Assembly (NCBI RefSeq): GCF_009828025.1 | Contig: NZ_WTYA01000004.1 | Location: 1-64,000, forward strand | Origin: Qipengyuania algicida | Lineage (GTDB): Bacteria > Pseudomonadota > Alphaproteobacteria > Sphingomonadales > Sphingomonadaceae | Length of the DNA: 64,000 nucleotides | Reading direction: 5' to 3' | Shown here: piece after piece, positions 47,407 to 56,820 of the stretch | Position numbering within the stretch: position 1 is the first letter of the stretch | Layout: each line of letters opens with the position of its first letter | Notes under the pieces: model-generated | What the model saw: only the letters and a program-made list of their open reading frames with translations | Databases searched by the model: none | What the model was told of the DNA's origin: nothing | Program-made: the position numbers and the translations under genes

Positions 47407-47582
47407 CGAAATCGTCGGGATCTCCGTTTCCGGTTCGGCGGTTCCCCCACGGACCACCTCGATCCAACCCTCATCGTCGCCGACCTTTCGCTCACCCCCT
47501 GAGCAGTCCGGTCGGACTTTGCCCCCTGAACCTGGCGTTCTGTCGACGCTCTGTTGCAGCGGAACGAGCTTCTGAACTCGTT
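47361..47582 (-). ncRNA. candidate small RNA between hisI and comF
   Basis: On the minus strand TTGAGG (47616-47611) and AATATA (47593-47588), 17 nt apart, form a sigma70-like promoter with an expected start near 47581. The transcript would open with the hairpin AACGAG-TTCAGAAG-CTCGTT and close with the terminator at 47372-47397, giving about 220 nt. Its interior is rich in G runs (for example CAGGGGGTGAGCG) and inverted repeats. No convincing short ORF was found. I could not match it to a known RNA family. Confidence 0.5.
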
Positions 47583-47694
47583 GGATGTATATTCGCGTAA
47601 AATGTCTTGACCTCAAACAGCCTTGTGAGTTTGCAATCCATTTTCCGGCGCAATGTGGTTATCGTGCAACAAGAATTCATATGACAATCGGGAC

Positions 47695-48054
47695 ATGATC
47701 GAAGTGACAGAGCAGCGTTTTACACCCAAGTTCGATCGCAATGGTTTGCTTTCTGCGGTAGTGGTCGATGCGGTTAGCAACGAAGTGCTGATGGTAGCGT
47801 TCATGGACGCCGAAGCGCTCGATGCGACGCGCGAAACCGGTTTTGCGCATTTCCACTCTCGCTCTCGCGGGCGACTCTGGAAGAAGGGTGAAACCTCGGG
47901 CAATGTCTTGCAGGTCGAAAACATTCTCGTCGATTGCGATCAGGATGCACTGGTCCTGAAATGCATCCCGGCGGGGCCGGTTTGCCATACCGGCGAGCGG
48001 GTCTGCTTTTTCAGAAAGCTCGACGGTGATGCTCTCGTTTCCGTCAATACTTGA
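47695..48054 (+). CDS. hisI: phosphoribosyl-AMP cyclohydrolase
   Basis: 119 residues from ATG 47695. The HisI motifs are present: [50 protein letters not shown] and the zinc-binding Cys stretch [15 protein letters not shown]. It opens the adenine ring of PR-AMP in the third step of histidine synthesis. It is a stand-alone HisI without the HisE domain and is not next to other his genes here. Confidence 0.97.
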   Translation: MIEVTEQRFTPKFDRNGLLSAVVVDAVSNEVLMVAFMDAEALDATRETGFAHFHSRSRGRLWKKGETSGNVLQVENILVDCDQDALVLKCIPAGPVCHTGERVCFFRKLDGDALVSVNT

Positions 48055-48085
48055 CGTTTACGTAACTCAGGGCTACTAACCGGTG

Positions 48086-48541
48086 ATGGCTAGTGCTTCC
48101 AATTCGAGACCGGAAAGAGATCCCCACGGCCAATCGCGTGCGTTGCTCGATCGGCCGGACAAGCTGTCGCGCGAACAATTTTCCATCTCGGACCTCACCA
48201 GCGAGTTCGGGTGCACCGCGCGCGCCTTGCGGTTTTACGAGGACGAGGGGCTGATCGCGCCGTCGCGGGTCGGCTTGAACCGGATCTATTCCAAGCGAGA
48301 CCGCGCCCGCCTCGCGTGGATCATGCGCGCGAAGAACGTCGGTTTTTCGCTGACCGAAATACGCGAGATGATCGACCTCTACGATCTCGACGATGGCCGG
48401 GCGGAGCAGCGTCGCGTCACGATCGAGAAATGCCGCGCCCATGTCTCCAAACTGAAGCACCAGCGCGCCGATATCGACAGTTCGATCAAGGAGCTGACCG
48501 AGTTCATCGCCCACGTCGAAAGCGTGACTTCGGACAGCTAA
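48086..48541 (+). CDS. MerR-family transcriptional regulator
   Basis: 151 residues. The MerR helix-turn-helix begins near residue 33 (FSISDLTSEFGCTARALRFYEDEGLI) and ends with RNRIYSKRD-like wing residues; a coiled-coil dimer helix follows (AEQRRVTIEKCRAHVSKLK). The members that resemble it control fatty-acid or leucine breakdown genes. The acyl-CoA dehydrogenase gene starts 20 bp downstream, which supports such a role and suggests autoregulation (inference). Confidence 0.9.
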   Translation: MASASNSRPERDPHGQSRALLDRPDKLSREQFSISDLTSEFGCTARALRFYEDEGLIAPSRVGLNRIYSKRDRARLAWIMRAKNVGFSLTEIREMIDLYDLDDGRAEQRRVTIEKCRAHVSKLKHQRADIDSSIKELTEFIAHVESVTSDS

Positions 48542-48561
48542 TACAGACCAGAGGATATAAA

Positions 48562-50367
48562 ATGCCCAGCTACACCGCTCCCGCGCGTGACACACGCTTC
48601 GTCGTCAACGAAGTGCTCGACGTCGCCAGCTATGGAAACCTGCCCGGTTTCGAAAGCGCCACTCCCGATATCATCGATACGGTGATCGGTGAGGGCGGCA
48701 GGTTCTGCGCCGAAGTTCTGGCGCCGCTCAACCTGTCTGGTGACGAGCAGGGCTGCACGCGTCATGCCGATGGGTCAGTGACGACACCCGATGGCTTCAA
48801 GGACGCCTACAAGCAGTTCTGCGAGGCAGGTTGGGGCACGCTCGCGCAGCCGGAGCAGTTCGGCGGGCAGGGTATGCCGCACGTGCTCGGCTTTGCTCTG
48901 GAGGAATTCATTTCCAGTGCCAATCAGGCTTTCGGCATGTATCCAGGCCTCACCAACGGCGCGGTATCCGCTTTGCTGGCCAAGGGATCGCCAGAGCAGC
49001 AGGAAAAATACCTTCCCAAGATGATCTCCGGTGAATGGTCCGGCACGATGAATTTGACCGAGCCGCAGTGCGGCACCGATCTCGGCCTCATTCGCACCAA
49101 GGCGGAGCCGCAAGCGGATGGCAGCTATGCGATTACCGGCACGAAAATCTTTATTTCGGCGGGTGAGCACGACCTGACCGACAACATCATTCATCTGGTG
49201 CTGGCCAAGCTGCCCGGCGCGCCGGATTCGACCAAGGGTATCTCGCTGTTCGTGGTGCCGAAGTTCCTCGTCAACGACGATGGCTCGGTGGGCGAACGCA
49301 ACGGCGTTTCCTGCGGCTCGATCGAGGAGAAGATGGGCATTCACGCCAACGCCACCTGCGTACTCAACTACGATGAGGCGAAGGGCTGGCTCGTCGGTGA
49401 GGAAAACAAGGGGCTGGCGGCGATGTTCATCATGATGAACGCCGCACGCCTTGGCGTCGGCATTCAGGGATTGAGTCAGGCCGAGGTCGCTTACCAGAAC
49501 GCGGTCGCCTATGCGAAGGATCGTCGGCAGGGCAGGGCATTGACTGGGCCCGCCGATCCGGAAGCCAAGGCCGATCCGATCATCGTCCACCCGGACGTGC
49601 GCCGGATGCTGATGGACGCCAAGGCCTTTACCGAGGGGATGCGTGCATTGTGCCTGTGGGGCGCATTGCTGGTCGACCTAAGCCACAAGGCCTCCACCGA
49701 GGAAGAGCGTGCCGAGGCCGATGCGATGATCGGCCTGCTGACGCCCGTCATCAAGGGGTACGGGACCGACAAGGGCTATGCCGTGGCAACCGATATGCAG
49801 CAGGTGTTCGGCGGGCATGGTTATATTCGCGAGTGGGGCATGGAGCAGTTCGTGCGCGATGCGCGGATTGCGCAGATCTACGAAGGCACCAATGGTGTGC
49901 AGGCGATGGATTTGTGTGGTCGCAAGCTCGCCTACAAAGGCGGCGCGGCAATCCAGGCCTTCTTCAAGATGGTCGGCGATGAATGCTCAGCCGCCAAGTC
50001 GGATGAAACTCTCGCTCCGCTGGCTGAAAAACTCGAGAAGGCGCTTGGTGAGCAACAGGCGGCAACCATGTGGTTCATGCAGAATGCAATGAAAAACCCC
50101 GATGATCTGGGCGCTGGCGCACACGACTACATGCACATCATGGGGATTGTCTCGCTCGGCCTGATGTGGTTGCGCATGGCCAAGGTGGCACAGGCGAAGC
50201 TGGCGTCGGCGCCGGATGACAAGGCGTTCTACGAAACCAAGCTGGCGACGGCGCGGTATTATATCGAGCGGTTTCTGCCAGATGCCGGAGCATTGCGCCG
50301 CAAGCTCGAGGCTGGGAGCGAAGCGGTCATGGCGTTGAACGAAGACGCCTTCGATACGGCTGCATAA
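48562..50367 (+). CDS. acyl-CoA dehydrogenase, long FadE/DmdC-like type
   Basis: 601 residues from ATG 48562 with GAGG upstream. It has the extra N-terminal segment and C-terminal domain of the ~600-residue subgroup. FAD/substrate motifs are GTMNLTEPQCGTDLGLIRTKA, ITGTKIFISAGEHDLTDNI, QQVFGGHGYIREWGMEQFVRDARI, and the IYEGTNGVQAMDLCGRKL stretch of the active site. It oxidises an acyl-CoA to the 2-enoyl-CoA, passing electrons to ETF. The substrate could be a medium/long chain or 3-methylmercaptopropionyl-CoA type; the sequence alone does not decide. Confidence 0.95.
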   Translation: MPSYTAPARDTRFVVNEVLDVASYGNLPGFESATPDIIDTVIGEGGRFCAEVLAPLNLSGDEQGCTRHADGSVTTPDGFKDAYKQFCEAGWGTLAQPEQFGGQGMPHVLGFALEEFISSANQAFGMYPGLTNGAVSALLAKGSPEQQEKYLPKMISGEWSGTMNLTEPQCGTDLGLIRTKAEPQADGSYAITGTKIFISAGEHDLTDNIIHLVLAKLPGAPDSTKGISLFVVPKFLVNDDGSVGERNGVSCGSIEEKMGIHANATCVLNYDEAKGWLVGEENKGLAAMFIMMNAARLGVGIQGLSQAEVAYQNAVAYAKDRRQGRALTGPADPEAKADPIIVHPDVRRMLMDAKAFTEGMRALCLWGALLVDLSHKASTEEERAEADAMIGLLTPVIKGYGTDKGYAVATDMQQVFGGHGYIREWGMEQFVRDARIAQIYEGTNGVQAMDLCGRKLAYKGGAAIQAFFKMVGDECSAAKSDETLAPLAEKLEKALGEQQAATMWFMQNAMKNPDDLGAGAHDYMHIMGIVSLGLMWLRMAKVAQAKLASAPDDKAFYETKLATARYYIERFLPDAGALRRKLEAGSEAVMALNEDAFDTAA

Positions 50368-50380
50368 GCGGCCAAGCCGG

Positions 50381-51079
50381 CTAGCCTAGCACCTCATCGA
50401 GCATCGACATCAGCGCCGCCCAGCTTTGGTGGTCGGCGCTGGCGTCGTAGCCAATCGCGGGCATTCCCGAAGGCGCTTGCGGATTGGTGAACCCGTGCTT
50501 GACGCCGGAATAGCTGTGAAAATGCCAGTTGGCACCCGCTCGGTCCATCTCTTCCCAGAATTGGAGAACTTGTTCGCGTGGGACAAGCGGATCGGCATCG
50601 CCGTGGCATACCAATATGCGCGCCTTGATCGCACCCACATCTGCTGGAGCATGGGTTTCAAGCAATCCGTGAAAGCTTGCGGCAAGCACAAGATCGGCAC
50701 CCTCGCGTGCCATCTCCAGAGCTGCCTGACCGCCCATGCAAAAGCCGATTGCAGCCATGGGAATGGCGCCTGCAACATCGGCCAAGGCGTGCAGGGCAGG
50801 GCGCATCCGATCGCGCATCGCCTTTGCATCGGCTCGCAACGGCGCTGCCAATGCCTGCGATGCGGCCATGTCCTCCGGATTGGAGCCATAGAAATCGGCA
50901 ATCATGGCCAGATAGCCTGCATCCGCCAGCGATTTTGCCTTGGCTTCAACCGCTGGTGTGGAGTTCATGATCGTCGGGTACACGACTATGACAGCCTTCG
51001 GCGAACCTTCCGGTCTTGCCAGGAGCCCGGTTAGTGCTGTGTCTCCGTCACGGTAGGCGACAGTCTCGAAGTCGCTCAT
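50381..51079 (-). CDS. dienelactone hydrolase family protein
   Basis: 232 residues. An alpha/beta hydrolase with Cys nucleophile in [11 protein letters not shown], Asp in [10 protein letters not shown] and His in GVKHGFTNP, the DLH triad. Typical members hydrolyse lactones; many homologues are general esterases. The ATG overlaps the cysK stop (ATGA), so it is the last gene of the MFS-cysK operon. Confidence 0.92.
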   Translation of the reverse strand: MSDFETVAYRDGDTALTGLLARPEGSPKAVIVVYPTIMNSTPAVEAKAKSLADAGYLAMIADFYGSNPEDMAASQALAAPLRADAKAMRDRMRPALHALADVAGAIPMAAIGFCMGGQAALEMAREGADLVLAASFHGLLETHAPADVGAIKARILVCHGDADPLVPREQVLQFWEEMDRAGANWHFHSYSGVKHGFTNPQAPSGMPAIGYDASADHQSWAALMSMLDEVLG

Positions 51080-51993
51080 TCAGGCAGGAACTCCGGCACC
51101 GACAGATAGCGCTCGCCGGTATCGTAGTTGAAGCCAAGTACGCGGCTTCCGGCTGCGAGTTCTGGTAGCTTTTTCGCAATGGCCGCCAGCGTAGCGCCAC
51201 TCGAAATACCGACCAGCAACCCTTCTTCGCGCGCGCACCGACGCGCCATTTCTTTGGCCGCCTCGGCATCGACAGCGATCGCGCCGTCGATCGCCTGCGT
51301 GTGGAGATTCTCCGGCACGAAACCTGCCCCGATGCCCTGGATCGGGTGCGGACCAGGCTGGCCGCCCCCGATGACGGGTGAAGCCTCGGGCTCGACGGCG
51401 TAGGCTTTCATACCCGGCCATTCGGCTTTCAGCACTTCAGCGGTCCCCGACAGATGGCCACCAGTGCCGACGCCGGTAATCAACACGTGGACCGGACTTC
51501 CCTTGAAATCTGCGAGGATTTCCTGCGCGGTAGTGCGCTTGTGGACTTCGAAATTGGAAGGATTGTCGAACTGGCTCGGCATCCATGCACCGTCGGTCTT
51601 ACCGACCAATTCCTGCGCGCGCTCGATTGCGCCCTTCATGCCCTTTTCCTTGGGCGTAAGATCGAAGCTTGCGCCATAGGCCAGCATCAGGCGGCGGCGT
51701 TCGATGCTCATGCTTTCGGGCATGACCAGCACCAGCTTGTAGCCCTTGACCGCGGCGACCATGGCAAGGCCAATACCGGTGTTGCCGCTGGTGGGTTCGA
51801 TGATCGTACCGCCGGGCTTCAGCTTGCCGGCCTTTTCCGCATCCTCGACCATGGCAAGCGCGATACGATCCTTGATCGATCCGCCGGGGTTCGAGCGTTC
51901 TGACTTGATCCAGACTTCATGGTCGGGGAACAGGCGGGAGAGCCGGATGTGCGGAGTGTTGCCAATCGTGGCGAGAACATTGTCGGCTTTCAT
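51076..51993 (-). CDS. cysK: cysteine synthase A
   Basis: 305 residues, a PLP-dependent O-acetylserine sulfhydrylase. PLP lysine lies in [15 protein letters not shown], the substrate-binding loop is [19 protein letters not shown], and the phosphate-binding loop [10 protein letters not shown]; the family motif [12 protein letters not shown] is present. It makes cysteine from O-acetylserine and sulfide. It overlaps both neighbours by 4 nt and is thus tightly coupled to an MFS transporter upstream and a dienelactone hydrolase downstream. Confidence 0.97.
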   Translation of the reverse strand: MKADNVLATIGNTPHIRLSRLFPDHEVWIKSERSNPGGSIKDRIALAMVEDAEKAGKLKPGGTIIEPTSGNTGIGLAMVAAVKGYKLVLVMPESMSIERRRLMLAYGASFDLTPKEKGMKGAIERAQELVGKTDGAWMPSQFDNPSNFEVHKRTTAQEILADFKGSPVHVLITGVGTGGHLSGTAEVLKAEWPGMKAYAVEPEASPVIGGGQPGPHPIQGIGAGFVPENLHTQAIDGAIAVDAEAAKEMARRCAREEGLLVGISSGATLAAIAKKLPELAAGSRVLGFNYDTGERYLSVPEFLPE

Positions 51994-53273
51994 GAGGCAG
52001 ATCCTTCCTCTTTAGGTTTTCCATCTGACCGATCCTTGGGATCGAATGTCCGCGCGAGCCGCAGCTCGGGGAACAGCCAGGTCCATGTAATCGTCACCAA
52101 GATGGCGGCGCAGCCGCCGAATACAACCGCCCCCGCCGGACCGAGCAGGGAGGCCATCACACCTGTTTCGGCTTCCCCGAGTTCGTTCGAAGCCGAAATA
52201 GTCAGAGCGGATATCGCCCCGACGCGTCCGCGCATTTCATCGGGCGTGTGCAGCTGGATGAGCGACTGGCGGACATAGACCGACACCATATCGGCAGCGC
52301 CTGCGACAATCAGGGCGAACAAACTCAGGGGGAACCATGTCGACACACCGAAAGTGATGATGGCGAAGGCGAAGATCGCCACGGCGACGAGCATCTTGAC
52401 GCCGACATTTGTCTTCATCGGTCGGAAAGTGAACCACAGCGATCCGGCAGCTGCACCGATCCCCATGCCCGCGGCGAGCAGACCAAAACCTGTTGCTCCC
52501 ACATGCAGGATGTCGCGCGCATAGACCGGCAGCAGTGCCGTGGAACCAGCGAGCAGCACTACACACAGGTCGAGTGTTATTGCCGCCAGCACCAACCGGT
52601 TGTTGCGCACGTAACTGAACCCGTCGGCAATGCGATGGAGTGGGCGGCGGTCCTTCTGGACCGGCGGTTGTGGAACCTTCCTGATCAACATCAGGATGCC
52701 CAGCGCAATCGCAAACATCGCCGAAATCGACCCATAAGCGAAATCGGGATGGATTGCGTAAAGTACACCGCCGACGCTTGGACCTGCGATCATGCCTGTC
52801 TGCCAGGCGATCGAGCTGACCGCGATGGCGGTGGGCAGAACCTCCCGCGGGACGAGGTTGGGTGCAAGCGCCGAAAAGGCCGGACCAGAAAATGCCCGTG
52901 CGATCCCGACAAATACCGCAGCAAAGAACAGGAACGGCATCGTCAGCGCGCCAAGGTAGGTCAAGGCGCCGAGCATCAGGGCATTCAGTGTCAGCAGTGC
53001 AGTCGTGCCACGAACGATCCAGCGACGATCATAAGAGTCTGCAACAAGCCCGACGATCGGAGTAAGCAGGAACAGCGGTACGAATTGCGCCAGGCCGATC
53101 ATGCCCAGCAGAAAGGCTGATTCCTTGATATCCATCGTCTGGCGCGCGATGCCATAGACTTGCCAGCCGATGATGATGGCCTGCGCGCTCACCGCAATGG
53201 TGGTGAGAAACCGGGAAACGAAATAGGCGCGAAACGCAGGAATGCGTAGCGGATGGGGAGTTGCGTCGCTCAC
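51990..53273 (-). CDS. MFS transporter (EntS/MFS_3-like)
   Basis: 427 residues with twelve membrane helices from GTG 53273 (AAGG about 9 nt upstream); a TTG at 53309 would add 12 residues. The loop 2-3 motif is [20 protein letters not shown] and the N-terminal half resembles MFS_3 exporters such as EntS ([20 protein letters not shown]). Such proteins export small molecules. The coupling to cysK suggests handling of a sulfur metabolite or cysteine, but this is conjecture. Confidence 0.9.
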   Translation of the reverse strand: MSDATPHPLRIPAFRAYFVSRFLTTIAVSAQAIIIGWQVYGIARQTMDIKESAFLLGMIGLAQFVPLFLLTPIVGLVADSYDRRWIVRGTTALLTLNALMLGALTYLGALTMPFLFFAAVFVGIARAFSGPAFSALAPNLVPREVLPTAIAVSSIAWQTGMIAGPSVGGVLYAIHPDFAYGSISAMFAIALGILMLIRKVPQPPVQKDRRPLHRIADGFSYVRNNRLVLAAITLDLCVVLLAGSTALLPVYARDILHVGATGFGLLAAGMGIGAAAGSLWFTFRPMKTNVGVKMLVAVAIFAFAIITFGVSTWFPLSLFALIVAGAADMVSVYVRQSLIQLHTPDEMRGRVGAISALTISASNELGEAETGVMASLLGPAGAVVFGGCAAILVTITWTWLFPELRLARTFDPKDRSDGKPKEEGSAS

Positions 53274-53343
53274 GCTGGCTGCCTTGGCAGCGCATTGTCG
53301 CGCTGCCAAGCTATCAGATTGTTACCAGCAGTGAAGTTCGGCT

Positions 53344-53682
53344 TTAGCGCGCCCGACGCAGACGCGGATTCGGCTGGAGAGTGTCGATCATGGCCATGAA
53401 GTCGTCGACACGGATGATTCGTTCAAACTGAAATCCGGCGCGATTCTCACGCACCCAGATGACGTAGGCCTCGATACGTCCGATGACCGGCAACCTCACG
53501 ATCACCCTGTCCCCACGCGCCAGATCGCGCGCATCATCGACCATGAATCCATGCGAGGAGAGATTGGCAATATGCATCCGCATGTCGCCCGCGCGGAAAT
53601 GCTCGGCGATCACGGGATGATCGACAGGATGTCGCGCCATTCGGCGTTGGTCGGTGACGCTGAGCTGAGCCCCTGCGGCCAT
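53344..53682 (-). CDS. PilZ domain protein
   Basis: 112 residues, a single PilZ beta barrel. It has an RRMARHPVDHPV start (RxxxR-like) and ANLSSHGFMVDDA, equal to the D/NxSxxG motif, which together bind cyclic di-GMP. A single-domain PilZ protein acts as an effector that changes its partners on c-di-GMP binding. No neighbouring gene points to a specific partner. Confidence 0.88.
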   Translation of the reverse strand: MAAGAQLSVTDQRRMARHPVDHPVIAEHFRAGDMRMHIANLSSHGFMVDDARDLARGDRVIVRLPVIGRIEAYVIWVRENRAGFQFERIIRVDDFMAMIDTLQPNPRLRRAR

Positions 53683-53787
53683 GTACGCTTCCCTCCAATG
53701 TTTTGGTGGAAAGCTAGGTGCACCAAAAAGGCTGACATTCGGTTAAGCCCGATACGCGGATCACCGACGATATCGCCAGCTATCCCT

Positions 53788-55017
53788 TTAACGCTTCAGG
53801 ATAGCATGCTTCTTTCGACCAAGGCTGAGTCGCGCTTCTGCCCCTTCGTCCAAGGTAAGAACCTGACCTGGATCGCTGAGAACTTCATCGTTAAAGCGCA
53901 CTGCGCCTTCAGCGAGCTTGCGCTTCGCCTCGCCGCCTGAAGCCGTGAAGCCAAGCTCGGTCAGTGCCGCACCGATGCGCATTCCATCAGGCCCGAGGTG
54001 CAGGACCGGCAGATCCTCGCCCAGACCGCCGCCCGCAAAGGTGGCCGCGGCTGTCGTTTCGGCCAGCTTCGCCGCTGCTTCGCCGCGCACGAGCCGGGTG
54101 ACCTCGTTCGCCAACACGATCTTGGCAGCGTTAATTTCGCTGCCCGCCAATGCGTCGAGCCGGACGACTTCTTCCATCGGGACATCGGTGAATAGGCGCA
54201 GGAAACGCCCCACGTCGCGATCGTCGCAATTTCGCCAGTATTGCCAGAAATCGTAATTGGGCAGCTGATCCTCGTTAAGCCAAACCGCGCCAGCGGCGGT
54301 CTTGCCCATCTTTGCGCCATCTGCAGTGGTGATCAGAGGGGTGGTCACGCCAAACAGTTCGTGCCCTTCCATTCTCCGTCCCAGCTCCAGCCCGTTGACG
54401 ATGTTGCCCCATTGGTCGCTTCCGCCCATCTGCAACCGACAATCATAACGCCGCGCCAGTTCGAGGAAGTCGTAGGCCTGCAGGATCATGTAGTTGAATT
54501 CGAGGAAGGTCAGCGGCTGTTCGCGATCGAGCCGCAGCTTGACCGAATCGAAGGTCAACATGCGGTTGATGGTGAAGTGCGGGCCGACATCGCGCAGCAG
54601 GTCGATATAACCGAGCTGGCCGAGCCACTCGTCGTTATTTACCACCACCGCATCGCTCGGTCCGTCGCCGAAGGTCAGCAGCCGCTCGAACACTTTGAGG
54701 ATCGAGGCAATGTTGCTCCCGATCGTCTCGGCAGTGAGGAGCTTGCGGCTTTCATCCTTGCCGGACGGATCGCCGATCTTGGTCGTCCCGCCGCCCATTA
54801 CCACGATCGGTTTGTGCCCGGCCTGCTGGAGCCGGCGCAGCAGCATGATCTGCACCAGGCTGCCGATGTGGAGCGAGGGTGCAGTGGCATCGAAACCGAC
54901 ATAGCCCGGCACTACTTGGCTTGCGGCAAGAGCGTCCAGCCCCTCCGCATCAGTCAATTGGTGGATATATCCCCGCTCATCCAGTAGGCGGAGAAGTTCG
55001 GACTTGTATTGAGCCAT
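53788..55017 (-). CDS. tyrS: tyrosyl-tRNA synthetase
   Basis: 409 residues, class I. HIGH-like motif is PSLHIGSLVQIMLLRRLQ, the KMSKS loop reads KMGKTAAGAVWL, the tyrosine pocket contains ILQAYDFLELARRYDC, and the C-terminal S4 RNA-binding domain (about 345-409) ends the chain. It charges tRNA-Tyr. Divergent from the DOMON-like gene at 55065. Confidence 0.97.
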   Translation of the reverse strand: MAQYKSELLRLLDERGYIHQLTDAEGLDALAASQVVPGYVGFDATAPSLHIGSLVQIMLLRRLQQAGHKPIVVMGGGTTKIGDPSGKDESRKLLTAETIGSNIASILKVFERLLTFGDGPSDAVVVNNDEWLGQLGYIDLLRDVGPHFTINRMLTFDSVKLRLDREQPLTFLEFNYMILQAYDFLELARRYDCRLQMGGSDQWGNIVNGLELGRRMEGHELFGVTTPLITTADGAKMGKTAAGAVWLNEDQLPNYDFWQYWRNCDDRDVGRFLRLFTDVPMEEVVRLDALAGSEINAAKIVLANEVTRLVRGEAAAKLAETTAAATFAGGGLGEDLPVLHLGPDGMRIGAALTELGFTASGGEAKRKLAEGAVRFNDEVLSDPGQVLTLDEGAEARLSLGRKKHAILKR

Positions 55018-55064
55018 CGCTGCATCCTGAAAAAGAGCGGCGCGCCTAGCATGGAGGGCTTTGG

Positions 55065-55601
55065 TTGCAAACTTTCGATCTTGTGTCTCACCCCACTTTT
55101 GCGCCCGAGGAGATAACCGGGGTCAGCGTGCGATGGGTGGAATTGCCGGACGGGCGGTTGATGTTGCGCTATCGCGTCGATGGTTGCGCTGCGTTGGTCG
55201 TGCCCGATTTCAAGGGGCATGGGCAGGCGGACGACCTGTGGAAGACGACCTGCTTCGAGCTTTTCCTGTATGATGGGGAAGGGCGCTATCGCGAGTACAA
55301 TTTCTCGCCATCAGGGCAGTGGGCCGCCTATGGCTTCAGCGGCTATCGCCATCGGGGAGAAGACCCGGTGTTGCGCGACGGCCCCGAAATCAAACACGAC
55401 AGGGGAAACAGCGTTTTCATGCAAACCGTCTTTATCGATGCAGCCATCCTGCAAGGGGCAGAACGGGCGGCGCTGTCCGCAGTCCTGGAGGAAAAGGGCA
55501 AACGTCCTTCCTACTGGGCGATGGCACATAACGGCCTGAAGCCCGACTTCCATGATCCGTTCGGCTTTCGTATCGCGCTGGCGAAGGAGACCGCCCGATG
55601 A
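55065..55601 (+). CDS. DOMON-like domain protein
   Basis: 178 residues from TTG 55065 with GGAGGG about 8 nt upstream. A single DOMON-like beta-sandwich (LMLRYRVDGCAALVVPDF, DDLWKTTCFELFLYDG, YREYNFSPSGQWAAYGF). These domains bind heme or sugars; neither site can be confirmed here. No signal peptide. Its stop overlaps the ATG of the NamZ-like gene (ATGA). Confidence 0.85.
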   Translation: MQTFDLVSHPTFAPEEITGVSVRWVELPDGRLMLRYRVDGCAALVVPDFKGHGQADDLWKTTCFELFLYDGEGRYREYNFSPSGQWAAYGFSGYRHRGEDPVLRDGPEIKHDRGNSVFMQTVFIDAAILQGAERAALSAVLEEKGKRPSYWAMAHNGLKPDFHDPFGFRIALAKETAR

Positions 55602-56800
55602 AGCTGGGGATAGATCGCCTGCTGGAAGAACAAGGTTTGCGCGCAGAACTGACCGGAAAGCGGGTTGCGCTGGTCGCGCACCCGGCATCGGTAACGCAAG
55701 GCCTTACGCACAGCCTAGACGCGCTCATCGCTGCCGGGATCAACGTCACCAGCGCATTCGGTCCGCAGCATGGGCTGAAGGGCGACAAGCAGGACAATAT
55801 GGTCGAGACCGCGGACGATACCGATCCGACTTACGGCATTCCGGTGTTCAGCCTTTACGGCGAGGTTCGCCGCCCGAGCGGCCAGATGATGTCGAGCGCC
55901 GATTTGTTCCTGTTCGACCTGCAGGACCTTGGCTGCCGTATCTACACTTTCGTCACGACGCTGCTCTACCTGCTCGAGGAAGCCGCGAAACATGGCAAGA
56001 GCGTCTGGGTGCTCGATCGTCCCAATCCCGCAGGGCGCCCGGTTGAGGGAACACTGCTGCTTCCGGGGCAGGAGAGCTTTGTCGGCGCTGCCCCTATGCC
56101 GATGCGCCACGGGTTGACCATGGGCGAAATGGGGCTTTGGTTCATCCGCCATTTCGGCCTCGATGTCGATTACCGGGTCATCGAAATGGCGGGTTGGGAG
56201 CCGCACTCCGCTCCGGGTTATGGCTGGCCGACGGACCGCATCTGGATCAATCCAAGTCCCAATGCCGCCAGCCTCAACATGGCCCGCGCCTATGCCGGAA
56301 CGGTGATGCTCGAAGGCGCCAATCTCAGCGAGGCGAGGGGGACAACGCGCCCGCTCGAAGTGCTGTTCGGTGCGCCCGACGTCGATGCAAAAGCTGTGTT
56401 GGCAGAGATGGAGCGCGTCGCTCCGCAATGGATGGGCGGCTGCGCCTTGCGGGAATGCTGGTTCACCCCGACATTCCACAAGCATGCTGGCGAGTTGTGC
56501 AACGGGATCATGATCCATGCAGAAGGCCGGTTCTACGATCCCGAGGCGTTCAAGCCGTGGCGCTTGCAGGCGCTGGCGTTCAAGGCGATCCGGCGGCTCT
56601 ACCCGGATTACAATCTGTGGCGCGATTTTGCCTATGAATACGAGTTCGACCGGCTCGCGATCGACGTGATCAATGGCGGGCCGGGCCTGCGCGAATGGGT
56701 CGACGACCGATCCGCCGAAGCCGGTGATCTGGAAGCAATTGCCGCGCAGGACGAGCAGCAATGGCGCGACGACATCGCTCCGGTCCTGCTATACACATAG
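55598..56800 (+). CDS. NamZ/DUF1343 exo-beta-N-acetylmuramidase-like protein
   Basis: 400 residues. DUF1343 motifs are SAFGPQHGLKGDKQDNM, ADLFLFDLQDLGCRIYTFVT, LDRPNPAGRPVEG and FTPTFHKHAGELCNGIMI. NamZ enzymes (GH171) remove terminal MurNAc in cell-wall recycling. No signal peptide is seen, so it should act on imported muropeptides or be exported unconventionally. It overlaps the DOMON-like gene and precedes a Tat-exported peptidase by 20 bp; the cluster may serve wall turnover (inference). Confidence 0.9.
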   Translation: MKLGIDRLLEEQGLRAELTGKRVALVAHPASVTQGLTHSLDALIAAGINVTSAFGPQHGLKGDKQDNMVETADDTDPTYGIPVFSLYGEVRRPSGQMMSSADLFLFDLQDLGCRIYTFVTTLLYLLEEAAKHGKSVWVLDRPNPAGRPVEGTLLLPGQESFVGAAPMPMRHGLTMGEMGLWFIRHFGLDVDYRVIEMAGWEPHSAPGYGWPTDRIWINPSPNAASLNMARAYAGTVMLEGANLSEARGTTRPLEVLFGAPDVDAKAVLAEMERVAPQWMGGCALRECWFTPTFHKHAGELCNGIMIHAEGRFYDPEAFKPWRLQALAFKAIRRLYPDYNLWRDFAYEYEFDRLAIDVINGGPGLREWVDDRSAEAGDLEAIAAQDEQQWRDDIAPVLLYT

Positions 56801-56820
56801 GCAAATCGGGGGAGGGGGTC

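Noticed and set aside
47361-47582. Identifying the candidate RNA as 6S, RNase P, tmRNA or SRP RNA
   Set aside because: A short AAAGTCCG match to RNase P is too little, length and conserved motifs of the others are missing.
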